Source of the DNA: Algihabitans sp965233705
GTDB taxonomy: Bacteria > Pseudomonadota > Alphaproteobacteria > Kiloniellales > DSM-21159
Length of the DNA: 64,000 nucleotides
Assembly (NCBI GenBank): GCA_965233705.1
Contig: CBDDTF010000001.1
Coordinates: 62,001-126,000, forward strand
Direction: 5' to 3'
In this document: in pieces, positions 27,392 to 38,496 of the stretch
How positions within the stretch are numbered: position 1 is the stretch's first letter
Layout of the letters: each line of letters begins with the position of its first letter
The notes under the pieces: model-generated
The model's database searches: none
Told to the model about the DNA's origin: nothing
The model's input: only the letters and a program-made list of their open reading frames with translations
Program-made: the position numbers and the translations under genes

Positions 27392-28759
27392 TTAAACCCT
27401 CTCGAAACCGCGGCGGCGTTCCCAATCGGTGACCACGCGGTCGCTCTCTTCCAGCTCCCAGCGTGCCGCGCGCAGATAGTGATCGACGACCGAGTCGCCC
27501 AAGGCCTCGCGCAGCATGGTCGAGCGGTCCAGCGCCTCGGCCGCGTCGCGCAGCCGCCCCGGCACCTCGCGCACCGCCTCGCCACCGTAGGCGTCGCCGG
27601 TAAACTCGGGCTCCAGCGCCAGCTCGCGGTCGATGCCGTCGAGTCCGGCGGCGATCAGCGCCGCCATGGCCAGGTAGGGATTGAGGTCGGCGCCGCCGAC
27701 CCGGCATTCGATCCGCACCGCCCGGCTGTCGGCGCCGCAGATGCGGTAGCCGGCCGTGCGGTTGTCCATCGACCAGACCGCCTTGGTCGGCGCGAAGGTG
27801 CCGGCGGTGAAGCGCTTGTAGGAGTTGACGTAGGGCGCCAGGAAATAGGTCAGCGCGTCGGCGTGCGCCAACTGGCCGGCCAGGTAGTGGCGCATGGTCG
27901 CCGACATGGCGTAGGGCTGCTCCGGGTCGTGGAACAGCGGCGTGCCGTCGGCCCGGCGCAGCGACTGGTGGATGTGGCAGGAGTTGCCGGCGGCCTCGGT
28001 GTGCCACTTGGCCAGGAAGGTCAGCGCGTGCCCCTTGGCCCAGGCGATCTCCTTGCAGCCGTTCTTGATGATCGAATGGCGGTCGGCCATGGTCAGGGCG
28101 TCGGCGTAGCGCACGTTGATCTCTTCCTGACCGGCGTCGGCCTCGCCCTTGGAGTTCTCGACCGGGATGTCGGCGCCGTGCAGGCCGTTGCGGATCGCCC
28201 GCATCACCCCCTCTTCCTTGGTCGTCTGGAAGATGTGGTAGTCCTCGTTGTAGGCGCTGATCGGCGTCAGGTTGCGGTAGTCGGCGGCCTCGGCCTCCTC
28301 GAAGCTTTCCTTGAACAGGAAGAACTCCAGCTCGGTGCCCATCATCGCCGTCAGGCCGCGCGCCTCCAGGCGCGCCACCTGGCGCTTGAGCACGGCGCGC
28401 GGGCTGTGCGGCACCTCGGCCTCGCCGTGGTGGTCGAGCAGGTCGCAGATCACCAGCGCCGTGCCCTCCAGCCAGGGGATGCGGCGCAGGGTCGCCAGAT
28501 CCGGCTTCATGACGTAGTCGCCGTAGCCCTTGGCCCAGCTCGTCGCGGCGTAGCCCTCGACCGTGATCATCTCCAGGTCGGTCGCCTGCAGGTAGTTGCA
28601 GCTATGGGTCTCGTGGACGGCGCTCTCCAGAAAGAAGTCGACGTGGAAGCGCTTGCCCATCAAGCGCCCCTGCATGTCGATCTGCACCGCCAGAACGGTG
28701 TCGATCTCGCCGCTCTGCGCGGCCTGGCGTAAGGAATCGAGGGTCAGACTGCCCGGCAT
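27392..28759 (-). CDS. glutamine synthetase-like gamma-glutamyl-amide ligase (second copy)
   Basis: 455 residues, clearly different from the copy at 22996. Motifs: GTELEFFLFK, SKGEADAGQEEINVRY, FLAKWHTEAAGNSCHIHQSL (metal/ATP His), YVNSYKRF, WSMDNRTAGYR and ECRVGGADLNPYLA. The N-terminal domain begins TVLAVQIDMQGRLMGKRFH. Such proteins include GlnA3/GlnA4-type gamma-glutamylpolyamine and gamma-glutamylethanolamine ligases and IpuC of isopropylamine breakdown. It is followed by ALDH and ADH and preceded by two choline-kinase-like phosphotransferases, which favours an amino alcohol or amine substrate. True GlnA activity is unlikely but not excluded. Confidence 0.85.
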   Translation of the reverse strand: MPGSLTLDSLRQAAQSGEIDTVLAVQIDMQGRLMGKRFHVDFFLESAVHETHSCNYLQATDLEMITVEGYAATSWAKGYGDYVMKPDLATLRRIPWLEGTALVICDLLDHHGEAEVPHSPRAVLKRQVARLEARGLTAMMGTELEFFLFKESFEEAEAADYRNLTPISAYNEDYHIFQTTKEEGVMRAIRNGLHGADIPVENSKGEADAGQEEINVRYADALTMADRHSIIKNGCKEIAWAKGHALTFLAKWHTEAAGNSCHIHQSLRRADGTPLFHDPEQPYAMSATMRHYLAGQLAHADALTYFLAPYVNSYKRFTAGTFAPTKAVWSMDNRTAGYRICGADSRAVRIECRVGGADLNPYLAMAALIAAGLDGIDRELALEPEFTGDAYGGEAVREVPGRLRDAAEALDRSTMLREALGDSVVDHYLRAARWELEESDRVVTDWERRRGFERV

Positions 28760-28807
28760 CTGCTGCCACCTGCTTGCTTGACATGGAAGGAATGGGGGAC
28801 AGCCGTC

Positions 28808-29743
28808 TCACACGGCACGCAGCCAGCCGTCCCAACGCGGATCGTGCATCGCTTGGCGGGCGCGCATGTGCTTCCAGATGCCGTACTTGTGGAAGTCGAA
28901 ATCCAGCTTCGACACCTGGCTCTGGACCATCGCCCAGGTCGACCACTTGAGGTCGGCCAGGGCCTTGCCGATGTTGAGACGGGCGATCACCCGCTCGTCG
29001 ACGCGCCCGAAGTACTCCTCCAGCAGTTCCAGTTCGATACGTGGCGGAAAGAACATCTCTCCGAACCAGAGCCCCAGCTCGTAGAAGGGGTCGTTGTTTG
29101 ACGCATACTCGAAGTCCACGAGCAAGACCCCATTCGCGTCATTCAGCATGAAATTCCCGGCAAGCGTGTCGTTCATGCAGGGCACCAGGTCGATCCCCGC
29201 CGCCTCCAGCGCGGCGCGCGCCTGCTGGTACTGGCTGCGCAGCCACCAGATGTCCGGCGGGTGGTGGCCGCCCAGTTCCTCGACCTGGCCCAGGTGCTCC
29301 TCGATCATGTCGAATACCGTCTTGGTCAGGCGCAGCGGCGCCTGGCCGTTGTAGGCCTTGAGCGCGCGCAGGGCGTTGCGTCGCACCTCCTCGACCAGGA
29401 AGTCGTTGTTGGTCGAGGTGCGGTAGCCCTCGACGAACTCGAAGACCTCGACGCCCTCGTCCTCGAGAAAATAGTGGACCTTGGCGCCGTAGCCGCTTTC
29501 GGCCGCCCGAACGCTGCCGTCGTGGGCCGCCAGGCGGTCGATGAACATCTCGGTGCCCTTGCCGGGGATCTTGACGAAGAAGTCCGTCCCGCAGCCCGCG
29601 ACCCGCACCCGCCAGTTGGCATTGCTGATGCCGCCGGAGACCGGCTCGTAGGTCACCGCGCGGCCGCGCCAATCCTCGATCCGGGCGATCGCGGCCTCGA
29701 TGTCCCGCTCGGCTTCGCTGCGCGCCTCTCCCAGCTTGCGCAT
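28808..29743 (-). CDS. choline/ethanolamine kinase-like phosphotransferase (copy 1)
   Basis: 311 residues of the APH/choline kinase fold. Residues about 45-75 hold the nucleotide loop (PVSGGISNANWRVRV, then FFVKIPGKGTE); the catalytic loop reads CMNDTLAGNFML and the Mg motif LLVDFEYASNNDP. The usual loop is HND; here the His is Met, while the catalytic Asp and Asn remain. It likely phosphorylates an alcohol such as an amino alcohol. The ATG 29743 has AAGGAGG twelve bases ahead; the longer frame to 29923 is rejected for lack of family sequence. The next gene upstream is a paralogue with a matching C-terminus (FHKYGIWK against FFKYGQWR). Confidence 0.82.
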   Translation of the reverse strand: MRKLGEARSEAERDIEAAIARIEDWRGRAVTYEPVSGGISNANWRVRVAGCGTDFFVKIPGKGTEMFIDRLAAHDGSVRAAESGYGAKVHYFLEDEGVEVFEFVEGYRTSTNNDFLVEEVRRNALRALKAYNGQAPLRLTKTVFDMIEEHLGQVEELGGHHPPDIWWLRSQYQQARAALEAAGIDLVPCMNDTLAGNFMLNDANGVLLVDFEYASNNDPFYELGLWFGEMFFPPRIELELLEEYFGRVDERVIARLNIGKALADLKWSTWAMVQSQVSKLDFDFHKYGIWKHMRARQAMHDPRWDGWLRAV

Positions 29744-29807
29744 GGCCTCCCCTCCTTGTTCTTCGGTTGGGCGTTCTTCGGTTCGGCGTGATTTTCCGCC
29801 GCGCGGC

Positions 29808-30767
29808 TCACACCTGCCGCAGCCACAGTTCGAACCTGTGGTCGTGCAGGCTGCCCCGCCCCCGCAGCAGCCGCCACTGGCCGTACTTGAAGAACTCCAC
29901 GTCCTTGCGCGGCGAGCAGGCACCGGCCAGCAGCCCCCACAGCCCCCAGCGCAGGTCGTCGGCGATGGCGTAGAGGCGGCAGCGGGCCAGCACCTGGCGG
30001 TCGGGTCGTCCGACGAAGATCTCGACCCCGCGCTCCCACTCGTCGTCGAACTCGCAGACCTCGACCAGGGTGGTCGCCAGGTCGAACAGCGGGTCCATGT
30101 TGCCGGCGGCGTCGAAGTCGACCAGCCGCAGGGCGCCCTGCGGCCCGCACATCACGTTGGAGGCGGCGCCGTCGCCGTGGCCCGGGCGGCTGTCGCGTCC
30201 GGCCGCCTGCAGGGCCAGGGCGGCATGGCGCAGGTTCTCCTCCATCCAGGCCACGTCCTCGGGCAGCGCGACCCCGTGGTGACGACAGCGGCGCAACAGT
30301 TCGCTGACCTCGTCGAAGACGTCACGGTCGTGCGCCAGCGGCGCGGTGGCGTGAACGCGCTTCTTCAGCGCCAGCAGGGCCTCCAGCCGCGCCGGCGCGA
30401 TCAGGTCCTTGATGCGCGCCCAGGTCCAGGGCGCGTCCAGCGCTTCATAGAAGATCACGCCGGTCGCGGCATCGGCGCCCAGCACCTTCGGCGCCAGCCC
30501 CGCCTCGCCCGCCTGCCGGCCGGCGGCGAGCGCCAGGTCGAACGACAGGCTCTCGGCCATGTCGGGCTGCAACACCTTGGCCCAGACCGGCGCCGCACCG
30601 CCCTCCAGCCTGAAGCCGGCCCAGTCGACGGCCCGCCGCACCGGCGAGGCCACGGCGACGGTCGCCGCCTCGTAGCGGGTCGACTCGGGCGGCAGCGCGG
30701 CGCAGGACGGCAGGGCGGCCTCGAGCCGCCGTTCGAGGTCGTCGCTGGCTTCGCCGGGCCGTTTCAT
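29808..30767 (-). CDS. choline/ethanolamine kinase-like phosphotransferase (copy 2)
   Basis: 319 residues, same fold as the neighbouring gene but strongly diverged. The catalytic loop is GHGDGAASNVM (His, Asp and Asn all kept) and the Mg site LRLVDFDAAGNMDPLFDL. Its N-terminal nucleotide loop is less standard. ATG 30767 is chosen because GGAGG lies ten bases upstream; the open frame extends further without family sequence. Two such paralogues side by side may form a heterodimer or act on two substrates; that is inference. It stands 91 bp after the M20 hydrolase in the same run. Confidence 0.78.
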   Translation of the reverse strand: MKRPGEASDDLERRLEAALPSCAALPPESTRYEAATVAVASPVRRAVDWAGFRLEGGAAPVWAKVLQPDMAESLSFDLALAAGRQAGEAGLAPKVLGADAATGVIFYEALDAPWTWARIKDLIAPARLEALLALKKRVHATAPLAHDRDVFDEVSELLRRCRHHGVALPEDVAWMEENLRHAALALQAAGRDSRPGHGDGAASNVMCGPQGALRLVDFDAAGNMDPLFDLATTLVEVCEFDDEWERGVEIFVGRPDRQVLARCRLYAIADDLRWGLWGLLAGACSPRKDVEFFKYGQWRLLRGRGSLHDHRFELWLRQV

Positions 30768-30858
30768 CTCGGCAAGTCCTCCCTGTTTGCTTGGCTTCGT
30801 CTCGGCTCTGCGCGGCCGGTTCGCCATTCCCCCCGGACGCCGGCTTCGGCGTGGCGGG

Positions 30859-32133
30859 TCAGGCGGCGGCGGGCGGCCGCCGGACCACCGCCGGCTTGCC
30901 GCGACAAAGGTCCAGCAGCAGCGCGCGCAGAACGGCGACGCCGGCCTCCAGATCCTCCGGCGCCGTCTCCTCGGCCTCGTTGTGGCTGATCCCGCCGACG
31001 CTGGGCACGAACAGCAGGATCGAGGGACAGATCCGCGCCAGCGAAACGGCGTCGTGGCCGGCGATGGTGTCGATCTCGCGCGTCGGCACCTCGGCCCGCG
31101 CGGCGGCCGCCCGGGCGGCCGCCACCCCCTCGGCATCGAAGTGGAAGACCGGGCGCAGGCTGCGGCTGGCGGTCTCGGCCCGGCAGCGCGTGCGCGTGGC
31201 GATCTCGGCGATGCGGCGGTCCAGCTCCGCCTCCAGCTCGGCCAGCAGGGCCTCGTCCGGCGAGCGCAACTCGACGTGGGCGCGGGTCAGGGCCGGCACC
31301 ACGTTGGGCGAGTTCGGCGCAATCTCCAGGCGGCCGACCGAGCAGTGCAGCCGCTCCTCGCGCCCCTCGGCGAAGCCGCGGACGGCGGTGATCAGCTCCG
31401 CCGCGGCCAGCAGGGCGTCGCGGCGCTCGCACATCAGCGTCGGCCCGGTGTGGGCCTGGTCGCCGTGGAAGACGACCTGCAGCTTCAGCGCCGCCCAGTT
31501 GCGTGTCACCAACCCGACCGGCAGCCCGCTGCGCTCCAGGGTGCGCCCCTGCTCGATATGCACCTCGGCGTAGGCGGCAACCGGCCCGGGCGCCGCATCG
31601 CGACCCAGGTAGCCGATCTCGGACAGCGCCTGGCGCAGGCTGACGCCCTGCGCGTCGCGGACGTCGAGCATGGCCGCGCCGTCCAGGGCGCCGACGAAGC
31701 TGCCGCTGCCGATCAGGCTGGGCTGGAAGCGCGCGCCCTCCTCGTTGGTCCAGTCCACCACCGCCAGGTTGAAGGGCGGCCGCTCGGCTCCGCGCTCCAC
31801 CTCGGCGGCCACCGCCTTGGCCGCGGCGGCGGCCGCGACCACGCCGTAGGCGCCGTCCAGCCGCCCGCCCAGCGGCTGGCTGTCGAGATGGGAGCCGGCG
31901 AGCACCCACGGCCGGCCCGGCTGCCACTCCTTCACGCAGAAGAGGTTGCCGACCGCGTCGATCCGCGCCTCGAAGCCGGCCGCGCCCAGCCAGTCGCGCA
32001 GCAGGTCGCGCGCCGCGCCGTCCTCGGCGCTGGCCGCCAGGCGGTGGACGCCGCCCGCCGGGGTCGCGCCGATGCCGGAGACGGCCTCCATCAGGCCATG
32101 AAAATCGACGGCGAGCGTGCCGGTCTCAGTCAT
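30859..32133 (-). CDS. M20 Zn-dependent hydrolase, N-carbamoyl-L-amino acid hydrolase / allantoate amidohydrolase type
   Basis: 424 residues. Metal-site motifs are GSHLDSQPLGGRLDGAYG and DWTNEEGARFQPSLIGS, then AYAEVHIEQGRTLE and a C-terminal HNEAEETAPEDLEAG. These place it with carbamoylases, beta-ureidopropionase-like enzymes and allantoate amidohydrolases, which cleave a ureido group to CO2 and ammonia. Start ATG 32133 has GGAG seven bases upstream and overlaps the 3' end of the deoR-type gene by eight bases, so translation is likely coupled. Substrate within the family cannot be told from sequence. Confidence 0.88.
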   Translation of the reverse strand: MTETGTLAVDFHGLMEAVSGIGATPAGGVHRLAASAEDGAARDLLRDWLGAAGFEARIDAVGNLFCVKEWQPGRPWVLAGSHLDSQPLGGRLDGAYGVVAAAAAAKAVAAEVERGAERPPFNLAVVDWTNEEGARFQPSLIGSGSFVGALDGAAMLDVRDAQGVSLRQALSEIGYLGRDAAPGPVAAYAEVHIEQGRTLERSGLPVGLVTRNWAALKLQVVFHGDQAHTGPTLMCERRDALLAAAELITAVRGFAEGREERLHCSVGRLEIAPNSPNVVPALTRAHVELRSPDEALLAELEAELDRRIAEIATRTRCRAETASRSLRPVFHFDAEGVAAARAAAARAEVPTREIDTIAGHDAVSLARICPSILLFVPSVGGISHNEAEETAPEDLEAGVAVLRALLLDLCRGKPAVVRRPPAAA

Positions 32134-32884
32134 GCAGAAGCTCCACACCTGCTTGGCGAAGGCGAACCACGTAGGGCTCGGGGGGCTGGCGGTTGGTCAC
32201 CAGCGTGGCGACGTCGGACAGCGCCGCCGTGCGCACGTAGGCCTTGCGGCCGAACTTGCTGTCGTCGGCCAGCACGACGCTGCGGTGCGACTGGCGGATC
32301 AGCACCTGGCGCAGCGCCGCCTCGTCCTCCTCGTAGTCCATGAACCCCTGCTCCAGGTCGATCGCGGCGATGCCCAGGAAGGCCAGGTCGTAGTAGAAGC
32401 GCTGCGCCCACTCGAGGGCGCCGTAGCCGATGATGGCGTTGTCGTTGCGCCGCACCGTGCCCGGCAGCACGGCCACCCGGTTCTCGCTGCTGTCCAGCAC
32501 CACCCGCGCCACGTCGAGCGAGTTGGTGACCACGCTGACCTCGCGGACCTGGCCGAGCCGCTGGGCCAGCGCCAAGGTGGTCGTGCCGGTGTCGAGAAAG
32601 ATCGACATGCCCTCCTGCACCAGGGCGAGCGCGCGCTGCGCCGTGCGCGCCTTCTCGCGCTGCTTGATGCGCGCGCGCACGTCGATCGGCTGCTCCTCGG
32701 TCAGGCGCGGCAGGATGGCACCGCCGTGGATGCGGCGCAGCTTGCCCTGCTCCTCCAGCAGCTTCAGGTCGCGGCGCACCGTCTCGTCGGAGACGTGCAG
32801 GTCGCCCGCCAGCTCGGCGACCGAAACGCGACGGTCCTGGCGCAGGCGCCGCATGATCTCGTCGAGGCGCGGTTGACTGAGCAT
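32126..32884 (-). CDS. DeoR/GlpR-family transcriptional regulator
   Basis: 252 residues from this start. The N-terminal helix-turn-helix (LDEIMRRLRQDRRVSVAELA, VSDETVRRDLKLLEEQGKL, RRIHGGAILP) is followed by the sugar-isomerase-like sensor domain with FLDTGTTTLALAQRL and ADDSKFGRKA. Such regulators mostly repress and sense phosphorylated sugars or similar metabolites, which is notable beside two kinases. A start at 32974 (ATGA overlapping the ABC ATPase stop) would add 30 low-complexity residues; I prefer ATG 32884 because the family begins MLSxxRLDxI. It sits in the middle of the operon it may control. Confidence 0.85.
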   Translation of the reverse strand: MLSQPRLDEIMRRLRQDRRVSVAELAGDLHVSDETVRRDLKLLEEQGKLRRIHGGAILPRLTEEQPIDVRARIKQREKARTAQRALALVQEGMSIFLDTGTTTLALAQRLGQVREVSVVTNSLDVARVVLDSSENRVAVLPGTVRRNDNAIIGYGALEWAQRFYYDLAFLGIAAIDLEQGFMDYEEDEAALRQVLIRQSHRSVVLADDSKFGRKAYVRTAALSDVATLVTNRQPPEPYVVRLRQAGVELLHD

Positions 32885-32970
32885 GGCCCCCCAATCCCCG
32901 GCCGCCCTGGCGGCGCCGGTCTGCTCGGCGGCCCCGGTCCGGGGCCGCGCCCTGGGCGATTTCCCGTCGC

Positions 32971-34854
<1,884 letters not shown>

Positions 34855-34858
34855 GGTC

Positions 34859-35782
34859 TCAGCCTCCGCCATAGACACGGTTGCGGGCGCGCTCCAGCGA
34901 GGCGCCGACCAGGTTGATGCTGGTCAGGGTCACCACCAGGAACAGACCGGGGATGGTGGCGATCCACCAGGCATTGATCAGGTACTTGCGGGCGTCGGCG
35001 ATGATGTTGCCGAAGGTCGGGGTCGGCGGCTGCACGCCCAGGCCGAGGAAGCCCAGGATCGCCTCGAAGATGATCATCCGCGCGATGTCCAGCACCGCGA
35101 CGAAGGCGATCGGCGGCAGCACGTTGGGCGCCACCAGCAGCAGCATGATGCGCAGGTCGGAGGCGCCCAGCACCCGCGCGGCCCGCACGTACTCGCGGTT
35201 GCGCTCGCTCATCGCCACCGACCGGGCGACGCGGGCGTAGAGCGGCCAGCCCGACAGCGCCAGCACCAGGATGATCGCCGGCAGCGTCGGGCGCGAGACG
35301 CCGAGGATGGTGATCGCCAGGATGATCATGGGGATCGAGAGCTGGGCGTCGGTCAGCCGCATGATCACCGTGTCCAGCCAGCCGCCCTTGAAGCCGGAGA
35401 CCACGCCCAGGGTGCAGCCCAGCGCGAACATCAGCAGCACCGTGCTGACGCCGATGATCAGGGAGTACTGCAGCCCGATCAGCGAGCGCACCAGCATGTC
35501 GCGGCCGAGCTGGTCGGTCCCCAGCAGGTGGGCGAAGGACCAGCCCTCCAGCGGCACCGGCGGCGTGAAGCGCGCGCGGATGTCCATGGCGGTGCCGTCG
35601 AGGCCGGCCAGCCAGGGATAGAGGAAGGCGCCGAGCACCAGCACGCAGAGCACGGCCAAGCCGATGCGGCACTCGCGCGACTTCAGTGCCTGGCGGATCA
35701 CCCGCCCGGTCAGGGAGACCTCGCCGCCCGCCGGCTTGGGCGTCGGCAGGGCGTCGGGGGCCGTGCGGTTGAGCAGCGACAT
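34859..35782 (-). CDS. peptide-type ABC transporter permease, DppC-like
   Basis: 307 residues with about six membrane helices. The N-terminal cytoplasmic tail leads to a first helix (IGLAVLCVLVLGAFLYPWLA), and the typical DppC sequences LLGTDQLGRDMLVRSLIG and the EAA loop YVRAARVLGASDLRIM are present, ending FLGLGVQPPTPTFGNII. Its ATG at 35782 overlaps the dppB stop by one base (TGATG). The open frame upstream belongs to dppB in another frame, so the start is clear. It forms the channel with DppB; the substrate may be a peptide-like or amide compound rather than a peptide. Confidence 0.9.
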   Translation of the reverse strand: MSLLNRTAPDALPTPKPAGGEVSLTGRVIRQALKSRECRIGLAVLCVLVLGAFLYPWLAGLDGTAMDIRARFTPPVPLEGWSFAHLLGTDQLGRDMLVRSLIGLQYSLIIGVSTVLLMFALGCTLGVVSGFKGGWLDTVIMRLTDAQLSIPMIILAITILGVSRPTLPAIILVLALSGWPLYARVARSVAMSERNREYVRAARVLGASDLRIMLLLVAPNVLPPIAFVAVLDIARMIIFEAILGFLGLGVQPPTPTFGNIIADARKYLINAWWIATIPGLFLVVTLTSINLVGASLERARNRVYGGG

Positions 35783-36762
35783 CAGCTCTCGAGCCTCGGG
35801 TCGATGGTCGCCGCGCCCAGGTCCACGACGATGTTGATGAACACGAAGATGGCCGCGGTCATGATCGCGATGCCCTGGATCAGCGGGAAGTCGCGCTGCA
35901 GCACCGCCTGGATCGTCAGCAGGCCGAGGCCGGGGTAGTCGAAGATGAACTCCACCACCACGACGCCGCCGAGCAGGGTGGAGAGCTGGATGCCGAGCAG
36001 GTTGAGCAGCGGCACGGCGGCGTTGCGCAGGCCGTGGCGCAGGATGATCTGGTTGCGCGGCAGGCCGCGCACCTCGCCGGCCTCGATGAAGTGCTGCTGC
36101 ATCACCTCGCTCACCGAGACCGAGATGGTGCGGATGATGAAGGGCGAAATCTCGATCGCCAGCACCAGGGCCGGCAGGATGGCGTAGGCCGGGCCGCCGT
36201 AGCCGATTGCCGGCAGCAGCTTGAGCTGCACCGAGATCAGCAGGATCAGCACGATTCCCAGCCAGAAGTTGGGCAGCGAGACGAACAGCGAGCTGCTGTA
36301 GAAGGCCAGCTTGTCCTGCCAGCGCCCCGGATTGAGCCCGGCCAGGATGCCCAGCGGCAGCGAGATCATCAGCGCGAAGACCAGCGCCAGCCCGGCCAGC
36401 CCCAGGGTGTAGGGCAGCCGGTCGAGGATCAGGTCCAGCACCGCCGCCCGATCGCCGCGCGTCGGGTCGTCGAAGGCCGCCCCGCCCATGCTGGCGCCGC
36501 TCGCCGGGCGGATGAAGGACTGCCCCAGGTCGCCCTGCACCAAGCCCCAGAGATAGCGGCCGTACTGCACCGGGATGGGGTCGCTCAGGCCCATGTCCTC
36601 GGCCATCTGCGCGACCAGGGTGTCGGGCGCCATGCCGCCGACGATCAGGCGCACCGGATCGCCCGGCACGATGCGCAGGAGGGCGAAGATGAGGAAGGAG
36701 ACGATCAGGACGATCAGGACGCCCTGAGCCAGCCTTCGAACCAGGAAGCGCAAAAGATGCAC
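35782..36762 (-). CDS. peptide-type ABC transporter permease, DppB-like
   Basis: 326 residues starting with the classic DppB helix (LLRFLVRRLAQGVLIVLIV) followed by FALLRIVPGDPVRLIVGG. About six helices and a large periplasmic loop (80-140) are visible, and the EAA-like loop QQHFIEAGEVRGLPRNQI is present. The stop overlaps the dppC start. The binding-protein gene lies 116 bp upstream. Together the genes at 38441-32971 make a complete importer. Confidence 0.9.
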   Translation of the reverse strand: MHLLRFLVRRLAQGVLIVLIVSFLIFALLRIVPGDPVRLIVGGMAPDTLVAQMAEDMGLSDPIPVQYGRYLWGLVQGDLGQSFIRPASGASMGGAAFDDPTRGDRAAVLDLILDRLPYTLGLAGLALVFALMISLPLGILAGLNPGRWQDKLAFYSSSLFVSLPNFWLGIVLILLISVQLKLLPAIGYGGPAYAILPALVLAIEISPFIIRTISVSVSEVMQQHFIEAGEVRGLPRNQIILRHGLRNAAVPLLNLLGIQLSTLLGGVVVVEFIFDYPGLGLLTIQAVLQRDFPLIQGIAIMTAAIFVFINIVVDLGAATIDPRLES

Positions 36763-36878
36763 GTCGCGCGGTCCTTTGGGTTGGATGAGGCAAGTCTGCG
36801 TTGCAGGCCCGCAGAGAGCGCGGCCGCAAAGGCCCGGCGCGATGGAGACCGCCGGGCCTCGCCGCGGGCGGCCGGGCG

Positions 36879-38441
36879 CTAGCCGAAGCTGGCCGTGCTC
36901 GCGTCCATCTGGCCGTTCGGATAGATGAACAGGCCGTCCAGGTCCTTGCGCATGGCGTGGATGAAGACCGAGGTGAAGAGCGACAGCGCCGGCGCCTTGG
37001 CGGCGATCAGCGGCAGCGTCTCGGTCTTCAGGATCTGCTCGCGCTCGGCGACGCTGGGCGCGTTGCGCTCCTTGTCCAGGCTGGCGTCGAGCTCGGGGTC
37101 CTCGATGCCGGTGATGCGCTTGGAGCTGGAGTGGAAGTGGGTGCGCAGCACCAGGTCGGGCTCCGGCGAACCGGTCGACCAGCCGCAGTCGATCATGTGG
37201 CCCGGACCGCCGCCCGGACGGTCGTAGAGGCGCTCGTTCCAGGCGGCCACCTCCATGACGTTGAGCGTAACCGGAAAGCCCTGGGCCTGGAGCATGGCGG
37301 TGATGACCTCGCCGTACTCCTTGGTCTTGGGATAGAAGCCGACCGAGGTGATGTACTCCAGCTCCGGCAACCCCTCGCCGCCGGGGTATCCGGCCTCGGC
37401 CAGGAGCTGCTGGCAGCGCTCGGGATCGAACTCGGGATAGTCCGGCACGTCGGTGTAGCCGAATTTGACCGGCGAGATGTGGGCCGCCGAGGGGTGCCCG
37501 GCATCGCCCAGGATCTCCAGCAGCAGCGAGCGGTCGATGGCGTGGCAGGCGGCCAGGCGCAGCGTCTCGTTGTCGAAGGGCGGCTTGGAGCAGCGGAACC
37601 AGAGATACTTGTTCTCGACCGAGATCGCCTTGTGCAGCTTGACGTCGGCACGGCCCTGCAGGGTCTCGACCTGCTCCGGCTCCAGCCGCTCGATCAGGTC
37701 CGCCTCGCCGTTGAGCAGCGCCAGCGCGCGCGTGGTGGCGTCGCCGACGAAGCTGAAGGTGATGCCCGGCAGCTTCGGCGCGCCGCGGTAGTAGCCCTCG
37801 AAAGCCTCCAGAATGGTGTCGTCGCCGCGCTGCTCGACGAAGCGGAAGGGGCCGGTGCCGTTCGGCGTGCGCGCGATGGCGCCGCTTTCGATATCCGCCG
37901 CCGACAGGACCGGCAGGAAGGAGGAGAGCAGCACGTAGAGGCTGGCCGGGTAGCCGAACTCCTCTGTCCGGATGCGGCAGGTGAAGTCGTCGACCACCTC
38001 CACCTTGCAGGGCCCGGGGTACCAGGCCGCCGGCCGGTCCGGCTGCGAGGCGTACTCGTAGGTCGCCTTGACGTCCCGCGCAGTGAAGGGCGCGCCGTTA
38101 TGGAAGGTGACGCCCTCGCGCAGCTTGACCTCCAGGGTGTAGGTGTCGAGCGGCGTGAGCTCGGTGGCCAGCTCCATGCGCAGCTCGGCCGGGTCCTCCG
38201 GCGTCATCGGCGCGCGGGTCAGGGTGCCGAAGATGAAGCCCTCGAGATTCATCTGCGCAAGGGTGGTGTGCGAGGAGGGGTCCCAGTTGCCGGTCAGGTT
38301 CTCGGCCGAGTGGAAGACCAGCGGCTTGCCGCTCTGGGCGCGCGCCGCGGTAAAGAACCAGTCCGGATTGACCCGCAGGGCGGCGGCTCCCGCCCCCAGA
38401 TAGGCCGACCCTCTCAGAAAACTGCGTCGATCCAGCTTCAT
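36879..38441 (-). CDS. peptide-type ABC transporter substrate-binding protein (SBP family 5)
   Basis: 520 residues. It begins with a Tat signal peptide (LDRRSFLRGSAYLGAGAAAL, then a later AxA near ARA-QSG), so the folded protein is exported to the periplasm. SBP_bac_5 features are ELTPLDTYTLEVKLREGVTF, HNGAPFTARDVKATYEYA and YLWFRCSKPPFDNETLRLA. Family members bind peptides, nickel, glutathione or opines; the nearby amidase and ligases suggest an amide or amine-derived compound. It follows the amidase by 55 bp and is separated from dppB by 116 bp. Confidence 0.92.
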   Translation of the reverse strand: MKLDRRSFLRGSAYLGAGAAALRVNPDWFFTAARAQSGKPLVFHSAENLTGNWDPSSHTTLAQMNLEGFIFGTLTRAPMTPEDPAELRMELATELTPLDTYTLEVKLREGVTFHNGAPFTARDVKATYEYASQPDRPAAWYPGPCKVEVVDDFTCRIRTEEFGYPASLYVLLSSFLPVLSAADIESGAIARTPNGTGPFRFVEQRGDDTILEAFEGYYRGAPKLPGITFSFVGDATTRALALLNGEADLIERLEPEQVETLQGRADVKLHKAISVENKYLWFRCSKPPFDNETLRLAACHAIDRSLLLEILGDAGHPSAAHISPVKFGYTDVPDYPEFDPERCQQLLAEAGYPGGEGLPELEYITSVGFYPKTKEYGEVITAMLQAQGFPVTLNVMEVAAWNERLYDRPGGGPGHMIDCGWSTGSPEPDLVLRTHFHSSSKRITGIEDPELDASLDKERNAPSVAEREQILKTETLPLIAAKAPALSLFTSVFIHAMRKDLDGLFIYPNGQMDASTASFG

Positions 38442-38496
38442 GACCTTCTCCCATGACTGACAGGCGCGGGATGCGCCTGCACCTCCTCCGCTGTCG

